Source of the DNA: Halanaerobiales bacterium | GTDB lineage: Bacteria > Bacillota > Halanaerobiia > Halanaerobiales > DATFIM01 | Assembly: GCA_035270125.1 (NCBI GenBank) | Contig: DATFIM010000076.1 | Coordinates: forward strand, 1-35,013 | Direction of reading: 5' to 3' | Length of the DNA: 35,013 nt | Shown here: in pieces, positions 1 to 7,687 of the stretch | Layout: each line of letters opens with the position of its first letter | Position numbering within the stretch: position 1 is the stretch's first letter | Notes under the pieces: model-generated | Told to the model about the DNA's origin: nothing | The model's database searches: none | Seen by the model: the letters and a program-made list of their open reading frames with translations, nothing else | Program-made: the position numbers and the translations under genes

Positions 1-1062
1 ATCAACAAAAGCATCAATTACATTTTCTAAACTCATACCTTTAAATAAAGCTACCAGAATTGCTGAGATTACAGCAAACATAAAGGCTTGAGGTATATAT
101 AATTTTCCGACTATAAATTTAGGAATAACTCCAATTCCTAAGAGGGTTCCAAGTGGAATAAGAAAATCTAAAATACTACTATTATAACCATCAGGAATTT
201 CAGTTTCTGTAAGTTCATCAGAAGATAGAGGTCTTGCTCCATCTCGATTAACTTTTCCAGTTTCTTTAACTCTTTTTATAGCCTTTCTCATTTTTTCACC
301 AATAAAAGGCAGTTTTTCAATTGATAGTAAAAAAGTAAATAGAATTGCTATAAAAGCATAAAAATTGAATGGAATTGCTTTAAAAAAGAAGTTTACTCCG
401 GCCTGTTGATCAGGGATTAAAGGAATTGTTCCAGCTACCAATCCAGCAATATAAATTGGCCAGGCATTAAAAGGAACCAAAGTGGCTATTGGAGAAGCTG
501 TAGAGTCTACAATGTAAGATAATTCTTCATGAGATACTCCTGCTTCGTCACAAACCGGTCTTACTGTACTACCGGCTAAAATTGTACTTATAGTTCCTCC
601 CTGATGAAAAACAACTCCCATAATCCAGGCAAATAATTTGGCTGTTTTTCTTCCTCTTACCATTTTTTTACTGGCCCAAAGGGCAAATTTTTGTGCACCA
701 CCGGTTCTGGTCCAAAGCCCTATTAATCCTCCTAAAAACCAGAGATATACTAATAATATTTTAGAATAATCTGGTGAACCTAAAGATGGTATAAGGTAAT
801 GGCCTACAATATCATAATTTCCTGAAATAATACCGCCAGCAACTATACCTAAAAAAAGTGAAGGAACAACCTGTCTGGTAGCAAAAGCTAAAATTAAGGC
901 TAATGCTGGAGGGATTATAGAATAGATACCATAATGATCTGAAGTGTTATTTTGGGCAAAGCCAACACTACTTAATAAAAATGATAATGCAACAACTAAA
1001 AAAGTTAAAAACAACCATTTTTTCAGAGAATCTTTTGAAAAATTTCCTACTAAATTACTCAT
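1..1062 (-). CDS. NhaC-family Na+/H+ antiporter (C-terminal part cut off)
   Basis: This open frame reads from an ATG at 1062 to the window edge (354 codons, no stop), so the C-terminus lies outside. GGGAGG at 1076-1081 (minus strand) is its ribosome binding site. The product begins with a hydrophobic segment (about residues 15-35) and continues as a polytopic membrane protein. Motifs such as FHQGGTISTILAG and VDSTASPIATLVPFNAWP fit the NhaC ion-antiporter family. A charged cytoplasmic loop lies around residues 255-290. Family members exchange Na+ for H+ or couple ion and organic-substrate exchange; the substrate cannot be read from the sequence. It lies downstream of, and in the same direction as, the two-component pair at 1256-3360, separated by 193 bp, so it could be a target of that pair. 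Family call firm, substrate unknown. Confidence 0.85.
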   Translation of the reverse strand, partial: MSNLVGNFSKDSLKKWLFLTFLVVALSFLLSSVGFAQNNTSDHYGIYSIIPPALALILAFATRQVVPSLFLGIVAGGIISGNYDIVGHYLIPSLGSPDYSKILLVYLWFLGGLIGLWTRTGGAQKFALWASKKMVRGRKTAKLFAWIMGVVFHQGGTISTILAGSTVRPVCDEAGVSHEELSYIVDSTASPIATLVPFNAWPIYIAGLVAGTIPLIPDQQAGVNFFFKAIPFNFYAFIAILFTFLLSIEKLPFIGEKMRKAIKRVKETGKVNRDGARPLSSDELTETEIPDGYNSSILDFLIPLGTLLGIGVIPKFIVGKLYIPQAFMFAVISAILVALFKGMSLENVIDAFVD

Positions 1063-1071
1063 AAATTTTTA

Positions 1072-1197
1072 TATCCTCCCTTAAATATATTTAAAATTTT
1101 AGATTAGTAATAAAAGATTTAGTATAAAAAGTATTCAAAAAATTATAAATAATAATCACTAACTCAAATATTGTAAATTAATTATAAAGGGAGGATA
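1072..1197 (-). promoter_or_regulatory. Leader of the NhaC gene with an 11-bp inverted repeat that includes its Shine-Dalgarno
   Basis: The 11-mer TATCCTCCCTT at 1072-1082 (plus strand) has its exact reverse complement AAGGGAGGATA at 1187-1197. In the minus-strand transcript the 1072-1082 arm is the ribosome binding site of the antiporter gene. The other arm, about 105 nt upstream, is a perfect anti-Shine-Dalgarno. If transcription starts upstream of 1197, the arms could pair and hide the ribosome binding site. No clear sigma-A promoter was picked out, so whether both arms are in one transcript is unknown. Confidence 0.4.
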
Positions 1198-1255
1198 ACA
1201 AAATATATTAAATTGTATCTATTTGTTACATTTTTTTTGTTAATTATCTAACTAT

Positions 1256-2089
1256 TTAACTACAACTATAAAAGAGAATATTATCAATAAACTTTTTAAA
1301 ATTAACTTTTCCTCTTTTATTGTTTTTTTCTCGAATATAATCCATTTCATTTCTGATTTCCTTAAAATCATAGAGGCTATTAGAATATTTTTGAAAGGTT
1401 TTATTCATATAATCCTCTACTCCTAAATGGGCTAAATTTCTTAAACCTTTTAAAGCAGCGCGTCTTATTCTTTGTTCAACAGCTTTATAACTATCATTAA
1501 ACTTACTGCAAATATCTTTTATAGTATAATCATCAATTTCGTTGTCACTTGAGATAAGATAGGAACATATATTAATTATATCTTTACTTCCACTTTCACC
1601 TAAAATACCTATTTCATTTAATATTTTTTTTATTTTTTGTTCATGATCTTTTTTATTATTTAAATTTACATTTAAATTTGTATTGTCAACTAAATCATTA
1701 ATTTGATTAATAACTTTGTTTTCTTCTATTTGCTTAATTTCTTTTTTGATCACATTTTCAACTTCAATAGCATTTATTGGTTTGGAAATATAATATTCTA
1801 CTCCATTTTGATAAGCTTTTGATATCATATCTTTTTCTTGTACCTGAGAAATCATAATAAAATTTATATTTTGATCTTCTTCTTTAATTTCTTTCATAAG
1901 AGTAATACCATCTTTTTTAGGCATCAGTAAATCTATTAAAACAATATCTGGTTTTAATATCAATATATCTTCTTTAGCTTTTTCACTATTTAGTGAGTGT
2001 GAGATAACAGTACCAAGATTTCTATCATTAATTATTTTTTTTAAAAGAGTTACAATATTAAAATCATCTTCTACAATAAAAAACTTCAT
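1256..2089 (-). CDS. GlnL (YcbB)-like response regulator
   Basis: The product is 277 aa. Residues 1-120 form a receiver domain with the acidic pair D8/D9, phosphoacceptor D53 (in VLIDLLMP) and a KP motif near residue 103. After a linker, residues of about 150-270 match the helical YcbB-type output domain seen in Bacillus GlnL, rather than a usual winged helix; phrases such as IGILGESGSKDI and AVEQRIRRAALKGLRNLAHLG support this. Its ATG overlaps the kinase stop as ATGA, and its GGAGG lies inside the kinase's last codons, so the two are translationally coupled. In Bacillus the GlnK-GlnL pair turns on a glutaminase and a glutamine carrier. Here the nearest downstream gene is the NhaC antiporter, so the stimulus may differ. 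Family call good, target inferred. Confidence 0.82.
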   Translation of the reverse strand: MKFFIVEDDFNIVTLLKKIINDRNLGTVISHSLNSEKAKEDILILKPDIVLIDLLMPKKDGITLMKEIKEEDQNINFIMISQVQEKDMISKAYQNGVEYYISKPINAIEVENVIKKEIKQIEENKVINQINDLVDNTNLNVNLNNKKDHEQKIKKILNEIGILGESGSKDIINICSYLISSDNEIDDYTIKDICSKFNDSYKAVEQRIRRAALKGLRNLAHLGVEDYMNKTFQKYSNSLYDFKEIRNEMDYIREKNNKRGKVNFKKFIDNILFYSCS

Positions 2090-3360
2090 TTATTTACCTC
2101 CAGTCTTCTTTTTGGAACTTTTATTTTAAAAGTAGTGCCCTTTTTATATTCTGTGTTTACTATAATTTTACCATTATAAATATCATTAACTATTTCCTGA
2201 GTTATACTAAGACCTAAACCACGATTTACATCACCGGTATCATAATCTATTTTTGTTGAAAATCCTGCAGAAAAAATTAAATCAACATTTTCTTTTTTTA
2301 TTCCACTTCCATTATCAATTATCTTGAAGATATAATTATTGTTTTTTTCTGAACAAATAAATTTAATTTCTCCTTTTTTATTATTTTCAATAGCTTCTAT
2401 TGCATTGTTTATGTAATTTCGGAAAACACATAAAATATAGTAATCTTTTCTTACAATAAAATTATTTTCTATATTACAATTAAATTCAAGTATAATATTT
2501 TTCTTTTCCAATTTATTGTTAAAGCGAAATTTCAAAATTTCTATTATTTCATTAAAATGAATGTTATCACTATTAATATTATGTTCAGTTATATTTTTTA
2601 ACTCATCTAATATGAGAATATTATTCTTTTTTATTTCATGGATTTCTTTTGCAATATTTAATGAAGTTGTAGCCCATTCATTTTTATTATTTTGATTTTT
2701 TATATTTTGATGTAAATTATAAGCAATAGACATTACATTTTCCATACTATTTTTATTTTTTTCCATCCAGTAAAGTTCTGACATTAATTCAGAAGATAAA
2801 ATAACTAAATTTCGATATCTATTTAATTTTTCTTTTCTTATTAATAATATTTTATAATACTTAATTGAAAGTAAAATAAGCCAGATCACTATAGTTCTTA
2901 GAAAAGCAGCTAAAAATACTATAAAAATAATTTTCCACTCTAAATCAATAAGATTTAAAATATATCTAAAGGATATTTCACTCATATTAGAAAAAGCATC
3001 AGCAAAAAATATTAAATTAAAACCTTTAAATTTATTATCTAAAAGATCTTTGTTTAAAAAATAGTAAAAAATTATAGCATATATAATATAAAAAAATGCA
3101 CTGGGTATACAATTAATAAAAGAAGTTAGAAGATGGCCATTATTAAAATAGAAAACTAAAAATCTTAAAATAAAAACACTTATACCAACCTGTAAGCCAA
3201 CAAAAACAATATCAATGTTATCAAATAGGTAAAGAAGCAGGAAAAAAGCTATTACTCCTCCTGAAATTTTAAAAGCAGTTTGATAGATACCTACACTAAT
3301 TTGAGATGCAATAACAGTAGTAATAATAATAAAGAAATATTTTTTTGTTATTTGTGTCAT
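2086..3360 (-). CDS. GlnK (YcbA)-like membrane sensor histidine kinase
   Basis: The product is 424 aa. The first ~170 residues hold about five or six hydrophobic segments with almost no extracytoplasmic domain, followed by a coiled stretch. The likely phosphorylated histidine is H241, in the motif AKEIHEIKK. A GHKL ATPase domain follows (about residues 300-420), with the N box around NNAIEAIENN, G1 at DNGSGI and G2 at RGLGLS. This layout fits sensors of the GlnK/DcuS-like class that read a small molecule within or near the membrane. The downstream partner overlaps by 4 bp. A sigma-A-like promoter lies at 3404-3432. The ligand is not evident; glutamine or another amino acid would be the family-based guess. 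The neighbouring ald gene is divergent. Confidence 0.82.
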   Translation of the reverse strand: MTQITKKYFFIIITTVIASQISVGIYQTAFKISGGVIAFFLLLYLFDNIDIVFVGLQVGISVFILRFLVFYFNNGHLLTSFINCIPSAFFYIIYAIIFYYFLNKDLLDNKFKGFNLIFFADAFSNMSEISFRYILNLIDLEWKIIFIVFLAAFLRTIVIWLILLSIKYYKILLIRKEKLNRYRNLVILSSELMSELYWMEKNKNSMENVMSIAYNLHQNIKNQNNKNEWATTSLNIAKEIHEIKKNNILILDELKNITEHNINSDNIHFNEIIEILKFRFNNKLEKKNIILEFNCNIENNFIVRKDYYILCVFRNYINNAIEAIENNKKGEIKFICSEKNNNYIFKIIDNGSGIKKENVDLIFSAGFSTKIDYDTGDVNRGLGLSITQEIVNDIYNGKIIVNTEYKKGTTFKIKVPKRRLEVNK

Positions 3361-3403
3361 TTTTTTCGATCAACCCCTAAATTTTTTTCTCATTTTATTT
3401 TTA

Positions 3404-3432
3404 ATTATAAGCATAAAGTTGTATCTATGCAA
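3404..3432 (-). promoter_or_regulatory. Sigma-A-type promoter of the GlnK/GlnL-like pair
   Basis: On the minus strand, TTGCAT (3432-3427) and TATAAT (3409-3404) are separated by exactly 17 bp, giving a good -35/-10 pair about 45 bp upstream of the kinase ATG. The -35 lies within an imperfect dyad, GTTGTAT-CT-ATGCAAC (3418-3433), which could be a regulator site. Confidence 0.6.
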
Positions 3433-3444
3433 CTAATTTAACAA

Positions 3445-3485
3445 ATGCAAATATATTTTGCATAAAATATTCAAAAATTTTTGCA
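3445..3485 (+). promoter_or_regulatory. Two upstream activator sites for ald (RocR-like activator)
   Basis: Site 1 is the dyad TGCAAATATATTTTGCA (3446-3462, arms TGCAAA/TTTGCA). Site 2 is the imperfect dyad TTCAAAAATTTTTGCA (3470-3485). Their centres are 23.5 bp apart. The same pair, with the same spacing and site 1 identical at 14 of 17 positions, is found before ord at 7451-7490. They lie about 80-105 bp upstream of the -12 element, as expected for sigma-54 enhancer sites. Assignment to the activator at 6023-7432 is inference from family and position. Confidence 0.68.
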
Positions 3486-3546
3486 TTTAGTAGATAAAAA
3501 AATGGAATTCACCTCTTTAAACCAAATATTAATATATATATTAATA

Positions 3547-3564
3547 TGGCATAAAATATGCAAG
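3547..3564 (+). promoter_or_regulatory. Sigma-54 (-24/-12) promoter of ald
   Basis: TGGCATAAAATATGCAAG has GG at 3548-3549 and GC at 3560-3561, the 12-bp register of a -24/-12 promoter. It matches the two other candidates in this window (7569-7586 and 23859-23876), which share the form GG(A/C)AT-N5-TGCA. The 391-bp region between the divergent kinase and ald otherwise contains the enhancer dyads, a stray Shine-Dalgarno at 3661-3667 and the ald ribosome binding site AAGGAGG near 3738. Confidence 0.72.
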
Positions 3565-3751
3565 TTAATATAATTGAAAACTTTATTAAAAAAATTATAA
3601 TTAATTTTGACAATTTTATATTTTAATAAAATTAGATATTGTGAAAAAAATATAAAAGTGAAGGAGGAATTAATAACTAATCAAAGAATAGGTATATTAG
3701 GTAAAAATATAACAAAAATTTATAAATTTATTTTAAAAGGAGGAAATTTTA

Positions 3752-4876
3752 ATGATTATTGGTGTACCAAAAGAAATTAAGAATAATGAAAACAGAATTG
3801 CTATTGTTCCATCCGGGGTTGAAGCATTAACAAATGCAGGTCATGATGTGATTATTGAAAAGAATGGTGGAGTTGGCAGTGGGATTTCAGATGAACAATA
3901 TATTGAAGCTGGAGCTGAAATGATTGATACAGCAAAAGAAGTTTTTGCTAAAGCCGATATGATAATGAAGGTTAAAGAACCTCTTCCTGAAGAATACGAT
4001 TTATTTAAAGAAGGGCAAATTCTTTATACTTATCTTCATCTTGCAGCTGAAAAAGAATTGACAGAAGCTCTTAAAGAAAAAGGTGTTGTTTCTATTGCTT
4101 ATGAAACAATTCAATTAGATGATGGTTCACTTCCACTTTTAACACCAATGAGTGAAGTAGCAGGAAGATTGGCAACACAAGAAGGAGCAAGATTTTTAGA
4201 AAAACCACAGGGAGGTAGTGGTACTCTCTTAGGTGGAGTTCCTGGAGTTAATCCTGGCAAAGTAGTTGTAATTGGTGGTGGAATTGTTGGTTTGAATGCA
4301 ACTAAGATGGCTGTTGGACTTGGAGCAGATGTAACTATCATGGATATTGATCCTCAAAGAATGAGAGAACTAGATGATATTTTCCGTGGTGAAGTAAAAA
4401 CTGTAATGTCTAATAAATATAATATCATGGAAGAGATAAAAGATGCTGATCTTGTTGTTGGGGCTGTATTAATTCCTGGTGCTAAAGCTCCTCATCTTGT
4501 AACTGAAGATATGATAAAAGAAATGAAAGAAGGATCAGTTATTACTGATGTAGCTATTGATCAGGGTGGATGTGTAGAAACAACTTATCCTACTACTCAT
4601 GATGATCCTGTATTTACCAAACACGGAGTTGTTCACTACTCTGTAGCTAATATGCCAGGAGCAGTAGCAAGAACATCTACTTTTGCTCTAACAAACTCTA
4701 CTCTTCCTTATGCACTTGACCTGGCTAATAAAGGATACAAAAAAGCATTATTAGAAGATGATGCTTTAGCTAAGGGTCTTAATGTATATGAGGGCAATAT
4801 TACTTATAAAGCTGTTGCAGATGCATTTGATATGGAATATACTCCACTTTCAGAAGTTCTTGATTCCTGGAAATAA
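3752..4876 (+). CDS. ald: Alanine dehydrogenase
   Basis: The product has 374 aa, the usual length for Ald, which reversibly converts L-alanine, NAD+ and water to pyruvate, NADH and ammonium in the cytoplasm. The N-terminus [17 protein letters not shown] is typical. Substrate and catalytic residues are at the family positions: K75 in KVKEP and H96 in YTYLHLA. The Rossmann glycine motif [12 protein letters not shown] is near residues 172-183, followed by an aspartate-rich strand (MDID). The ribosome binding site is AAGGAGG, and a perfect 10-bp terminator hairpin follows. It has its own sigma-54 promoter with the same activator sites as ord. Since OrtAB yields D-alanine and alr is encoded in the ord operon, Ald is well placed to finish ornithine breakdown at pyruvate while producing NADH. 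Assignment firm; pathway role inferred from regulation and context. Confidence 0.96.
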   Translation: MIIGVPKEIKNNENRIAIVPSGVEALTNAGHDVIIEKNGGVGSGISDEQYIEAGAEMIDTAKEVFAKADMIMKVKEPLPEEYDLFKEGQILYTYLHLAAEKELTEALKEKGVVSIAYETIQLDDGSLPLLTPMSEVAGRLATQEGARFLEKPQGGSGTLLGGVPGVNPGKVVVIGGGIVGLNATKMAVGLGADVTIMDIDPQRMRELDDIFRGEVKTVMSNKYNIMEEIKDADLVVGAVLIPGAKAPHLVTEDMIKEMKEGSVITDVAIDQGGCVETTYPTTHDDPVFTKHGVVHYSVANMPGAVARTSTFALTNSTLPYALDLANKGYKKALLEDDALAKGLNVYEGNITYKAVADAFDMEYTPLSEVLDSWK

Positions 4877-4917
4877 AAACAATAAAAACATAAGAGATAT
4901 AGTTAAGTAAATAATTA

Positions 4918-4952
4918 AGATGGAAGGATAATACCTTCCATCTTTTTATTTT
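4918..4952 (+). terminator. Rho-independent terminator after ald
   Basis: AGATGGAAGG (4918-4927) and CCTTCCATCT (4934-4943) form a perfect 10-bp stem with a 6-nt loop, followed by a T-rich run. Confidence 0.9.
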
Positions 4953-5032
4953 GCTATTATAATATTATCTTAAATTATGTTATAATAATGATGATGTTAA
5001 AAATTATGATTTTCTAGGAGGAGAGTAGCTAA

Positions 5033-5968
5033 ATGGAAAATTTTATAGTTGATGGTCATAGCGATATATTATTAAATTATTTACGTGATGATAATTATAA
5101 TTTCACAAGTAATACTAAATTTCAAGTTGATTTGCCAAAAATGAAGAAAGCTAATGTAATGTTAGAAGTTTTTGCTGCCTGTCCTTCAATTAGAGGAGAT
5201 AAAGCTTTAAAAAAGACTATAAAAATTATAGATAAATTTAATTATCTTTTAAAAAATACTGAAGAGGTAGAATTAGCTAAAGATTATAAAGAAATTGAGG
5301 ATGTTATTAGCTCTAATAAAATAGCTGCTATTCTGGCAATAGAAGGAGCAGATGGAATATCTAATTTAAGTACTTTGAGAGTTTTTTATGAATTGGGGGT
5401 AAGAATGATAACCCTTACCTGGAATTATAGAAATTATATAGCTGATGGCCTAAATGAAATTGAAGCAAATGGCGGAGTAACTAAATTTGGGAAAAAATTT
5501 ATTAAAGAAATGGATAATTTGGGGATGGTAATAGATTTATCTCATCTTACACCTTCCAGTTTTTGGGATGTAATAGAATATAGTAGTAATCCTGTAGTTG
5601 CCTCTCATTCTAATGTAAAAAACATCTGTAATCACAAAAGAAATTTGGATGATAAACAAATTAAGGCTATTGCTCAATCTGGAGGTTTGGTTGGTATAAA
5701 TTTTTGCCCTGAATTCATAAAAGATAATAAAAAGGTAAAAATTGATGATATAATAGAACATATAAATTATATTAAAAACTTAGTAGGGATTGATTTTGTT
5801 GGTTTGGGGACTGATTATGATGGAATAACTGAAACCCCGGAAAGTTTAGAAAATATATCTAAATTACAAAATTTAATTAAAGGATTGAAAAATGCAGATT
5901 TTTCGGAAGAAGAAATAGAAAAGATAATTAATAAAAATTGGTTGAGAGTATTTAAAAATGTTTTATAA
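5033..5968 (+). CDS. Membrane dipeptidase-type zinc peptidase (M19 family)
   Basis: The product is 311 aa with the M19 (renal dipeptidase) metal-site signature: DGHSDIL at residues 8-14 (HxD), AIEGADG near residue 105 (bridging Glu), DLSHLT and ASHSN (later His ligands), and VGLGTDYDGI near the C-terminus. There is no signal peptide, so it is probably cytoplasmic. Family members cleave dipeptides, often accepting a D-residue at the second position. That would suit a locus handling D-ornithine and D-alanine, but its substrate is unknown. The start is supported by AGGAGGAGAG. It follows the ald terminator and is only 54 bp from the TTG start of the activator gene, so the two may be cotranscribed. 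Family firm, physiological role open. Confidence 0.9.
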   Translation: MENFIVDGHSDILLNYLRDDNYNFTSNTKFQVDLPKMKKANVMLEVFAACPSIRGDKALKKTIKIIDKFNYLLKNTEEVELAKDYKEIEDVISSNKIAAILAIEGADGISNLSTLRVFYELGVRMITLTWNYRNYIADGLNEIEANGGVTKFGKKFIKEMDNLGMVIDLSHLTPSSFWDVIEYSSNPVVASHSNVKNICNHKRNLDDKQIKAIAQSGGLVGINFCPEFIKDNKKVKIDDIIEHINYIKNLVGIDFVGLGTDYDGITETPESLENISKLQNLIKGLKNADFSEEEIEKIINKNWLRVFKNVL

Positions 5969-5970
5969 TA

Positions 5971-5988
5971 TTATTTCCCAGGAAATAA
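5971..5988. promoter_or_regulatory. Perfect 8-bp dyad between dipeptidase and activator genes
   Basis: TTATTTCC-CA-GGAAATAA is a perfect inverted repeat starting 3 bp after the dipeptidase stop and ending about 35 bp before the activator start. No T-tract follows, so it does not look like a terminator. It may be an operator or a weak mRNA hairpin. The controlling protein is unknown. Confidence 0.4.
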
Positions 5989-6022
5989 ATTTAAAATAAA
6001 ATTTATGTTTGGAGGTGTAAAC

Positions 6023-7432
6023 TTGGAATTAAATATAGATAATAATCGTGGAAAGCATCTTGCTGTTATTTTAAATAATATAAATGAAGGAATTCATGTT
6101 GTTAATGAAAAAGGAGAAACAGTTATTTATAATAATAAAATGGCAGAACTTGAAGATATGGACAAAGAATCAGTTATCGGAAAACCATTATTAGATGTTT
6201 TTCCATCATTAGATGAAGAAAATAGTACTCTTTTAAGAACTTTGCATAGTGGAGAAAAAATTGAAAATAAACAACAGGAATATCTAAATAAATATGGGGA
6301 AAAAATAATTACAATTAATAGTACAATTCCGATAAAGTTTGAAAACGGTAAAATATGGGCCTTAGAGGTAGCCAAAGATATTACTGAAATTAAAAATTTA
6401 TACAATAAAATAAATATATTACAGGATAAATTATATAATAATGATGATTTTGAAGATGATGAAGATTCTTTATATACTTTTTCAGATATAAAAGGTGAAG
6501 ATCCAAAACTAAAAAAAGTAATTCAATATGCTAATCAGGCTGCCAAAACAGATTCTTCTATTTTAATTGTTGGAGACACAGGAACTGGAAAAGAATTGTT
6601 TGCCCAGAGTATTCATAATGCAAGTAGGAGAAGGGAAAAACCTTTTATTGCCCAAAATTGTGCAGCTTTACCAGAAAATTTATTAGAAGGTATTTTATTT
6701 GGTACTAGAAAAGGTGGGTTTACTGGAGCAGTTAACAGAAATGGCTTATTTGAACAGGCTAATGGAGGTACTTTGTTATTAGATGAAATTAATTCCATGT
6801 CCCCAACTTTACAGGCCAAACTTTTACGAGTTTTGCAGACAAATAAAGTACGACCTGTGGGTGGAGATGAGGAGATTAAGGTTGATGTAAGAATTATTGC
6901 TACTACTAACACACCACCTATTAAAGCAATAAGAAGTGGTGATTTAAGAGAAGATCTTTATTATCGTCTGGCTGTAGTTTTATTATATTTACCTTCATTA
7001 TCAGAAAGAAAAGAAGATATTGAATTGCTTTCAAATTATTTTATCAAAAAATTCAATAGAAAGTTTGCTACTAGAGTTAAAGGATTAAGTAAAGAAGTAA
7101 TAAATTTATTTAAAAAATATGAATGGCCAGGTAATGTAAGACAATTAGAACATGTAATTGAAGGAGCTATTAATATTTTAGGTAATGATAATTATATTAA
7201 AAAAGAACATGTTGAATCATTTTTAATTGATATAGAAGAAGAGAAAAAAGATTCTAATCAGAAAAAAATCCAAGATGAAGGAAAACTACCTGATATGATA
7301 GATAAATATGAAAAAGAAATAATTATTAATACTTTAGATGAAACAAATTGGAATATAACAAAAGCAGCAGAAAAATTAGGTATAAAAAGACAGAGCTTAC
7401 AATATAGAATTGATAAATATGAACTAAAATAA
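6023..7432 (+). CDS. RocR-like sigma-54-dependent activator (PAS-AAA+-Fis)
   Basis: A longer frame begins with ATG at 6005, but a strong GGAGGTG (6011-6017) lies inside it, 5 nt before TTG 6023, so the TTG start (469 aa) is preferred. Domain order is a PAS sensor (about 10-125), a linker and an AAA+ sigma-54 interaction domain (about 155-385) with Walker A GDTGTGKE at 184-191 and Walker B LLLDEIN. A Fis-type helix-turn-helix lies at the C-terminus (WNITKAAEKLGIKRQSLQYR). The sigma-54 contact loop reads GGFTGA (231-236) instead of the usual GAFTGA. There is no receiver domain, so it probably binds a ligand through PAS, as RocR does with ornithine or citrulline. It lies between ald and the ord operon, both of which have sigma-54 promoters with matching dyads, making it their likely activator. 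Family firm; ligand and targets inferred. Confidence 0.88.
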   Translation: MELNIDNNRGKHLAVILNNINEGIHVVNEKGETVIYNNKMAELEDMDKESVIGKPLLDVFPSLDEENSTLLRTLHSGEKIENKQQEYLNKYGEKIITINSTIPIKFENGKIWALEVAKDITEIKNLYNKINILQDKLYNNDDFEDDEDSLYTFSDIKGEDPKLKKVIQYANQAAKTDSSILIVGDTGTGKELFAQSIHNASRRREKPFIAQNCAALPENLLEGILFGTRKGGFTGAVNRNGLFEQANGGTLLLDEINSMSPTLQAKLLRVLQTNKVRPVGGDEEIKVDVRIIATTNTPPIKAIRSGDLREDLYYRLAVVLLYLPSLSERKEDIELLSNYFIKKFNRKFATRVKGLSKEVINLFKKYEWPGNVRQLEHVIEGAINILGNDNYIKKEHVESFLIDIEEEKKDSNQKKIQDEGKLPDMIDKYEKEIIINTLDETNWNITKAAEKLGIKRQSLQYRIDKYELK

Positions 7433-7450
7433 TAAAAGAAATCAATGTTT

Positions 7451-7490
7451 TGCAAATATTCTTTGCGGTTATGATTCTAATTATTTTGCA
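7451..7490 (+). promoter_or_regulatory. Two upstream activator sites for the ord operon
   Basis: Site 1 is TGCAAATATTCTTTGCG (7451-7467), identical at 14 of 17 positions to site 1 before ald. Site 2 is TTCTAATTATTTTGCA (7475-7490), identical at 12 of 16 positions to site 2 before ald. The centre-to-centre spacing is 23.5 bp in both promoters. The sites lie about 100-125 bp upstream of the -12 element, as expected for enhancer binding by the RocR-like protein. Confidence 0.66.
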
Positions 7491-7568
7491 TAAAACTTAT
7501 TTATTAAGCTTTAAGAAAAATAATATTTAATAGAATAAATAATTATTAAATATTATTTTATTTAAGAG

Positions 7569-7586
7569 TAGGAATGATTTATGCAT
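7569..7586 (+). promoter_or_regulatory. Sigma-54 (-24/-12) promoter of the ord-ort-ora operon
   Basis: TAGGAATGATTTATGCAT has GG at 7571-7572 and GC at 7583-7584, in the exact 12-bp register. It lies 102 bp upstream of the ord ATG and follows the paired activator dyads. The -24 element is AGGAAT rather than TGGCAC, a weaker but acceptable match. Confidence 0.66.
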
Positions 7587-7687
7587 AATTTAATAAAATG
7601 AAGTAAAGTTTTTATAGCATTTTTACTTGAGTGAAAAATAAAAAATTTAAAATTTATTATTATAATTACATTTAAGGGGGAAAAATA

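Noticed and set aside
3607-3612. TTGACA as a sigma-A -35 for ald
   Set aside because: No acceptable -10 hexamer lies 16-18 bp downstream; the -24/-12 element upstream is the better promoter.
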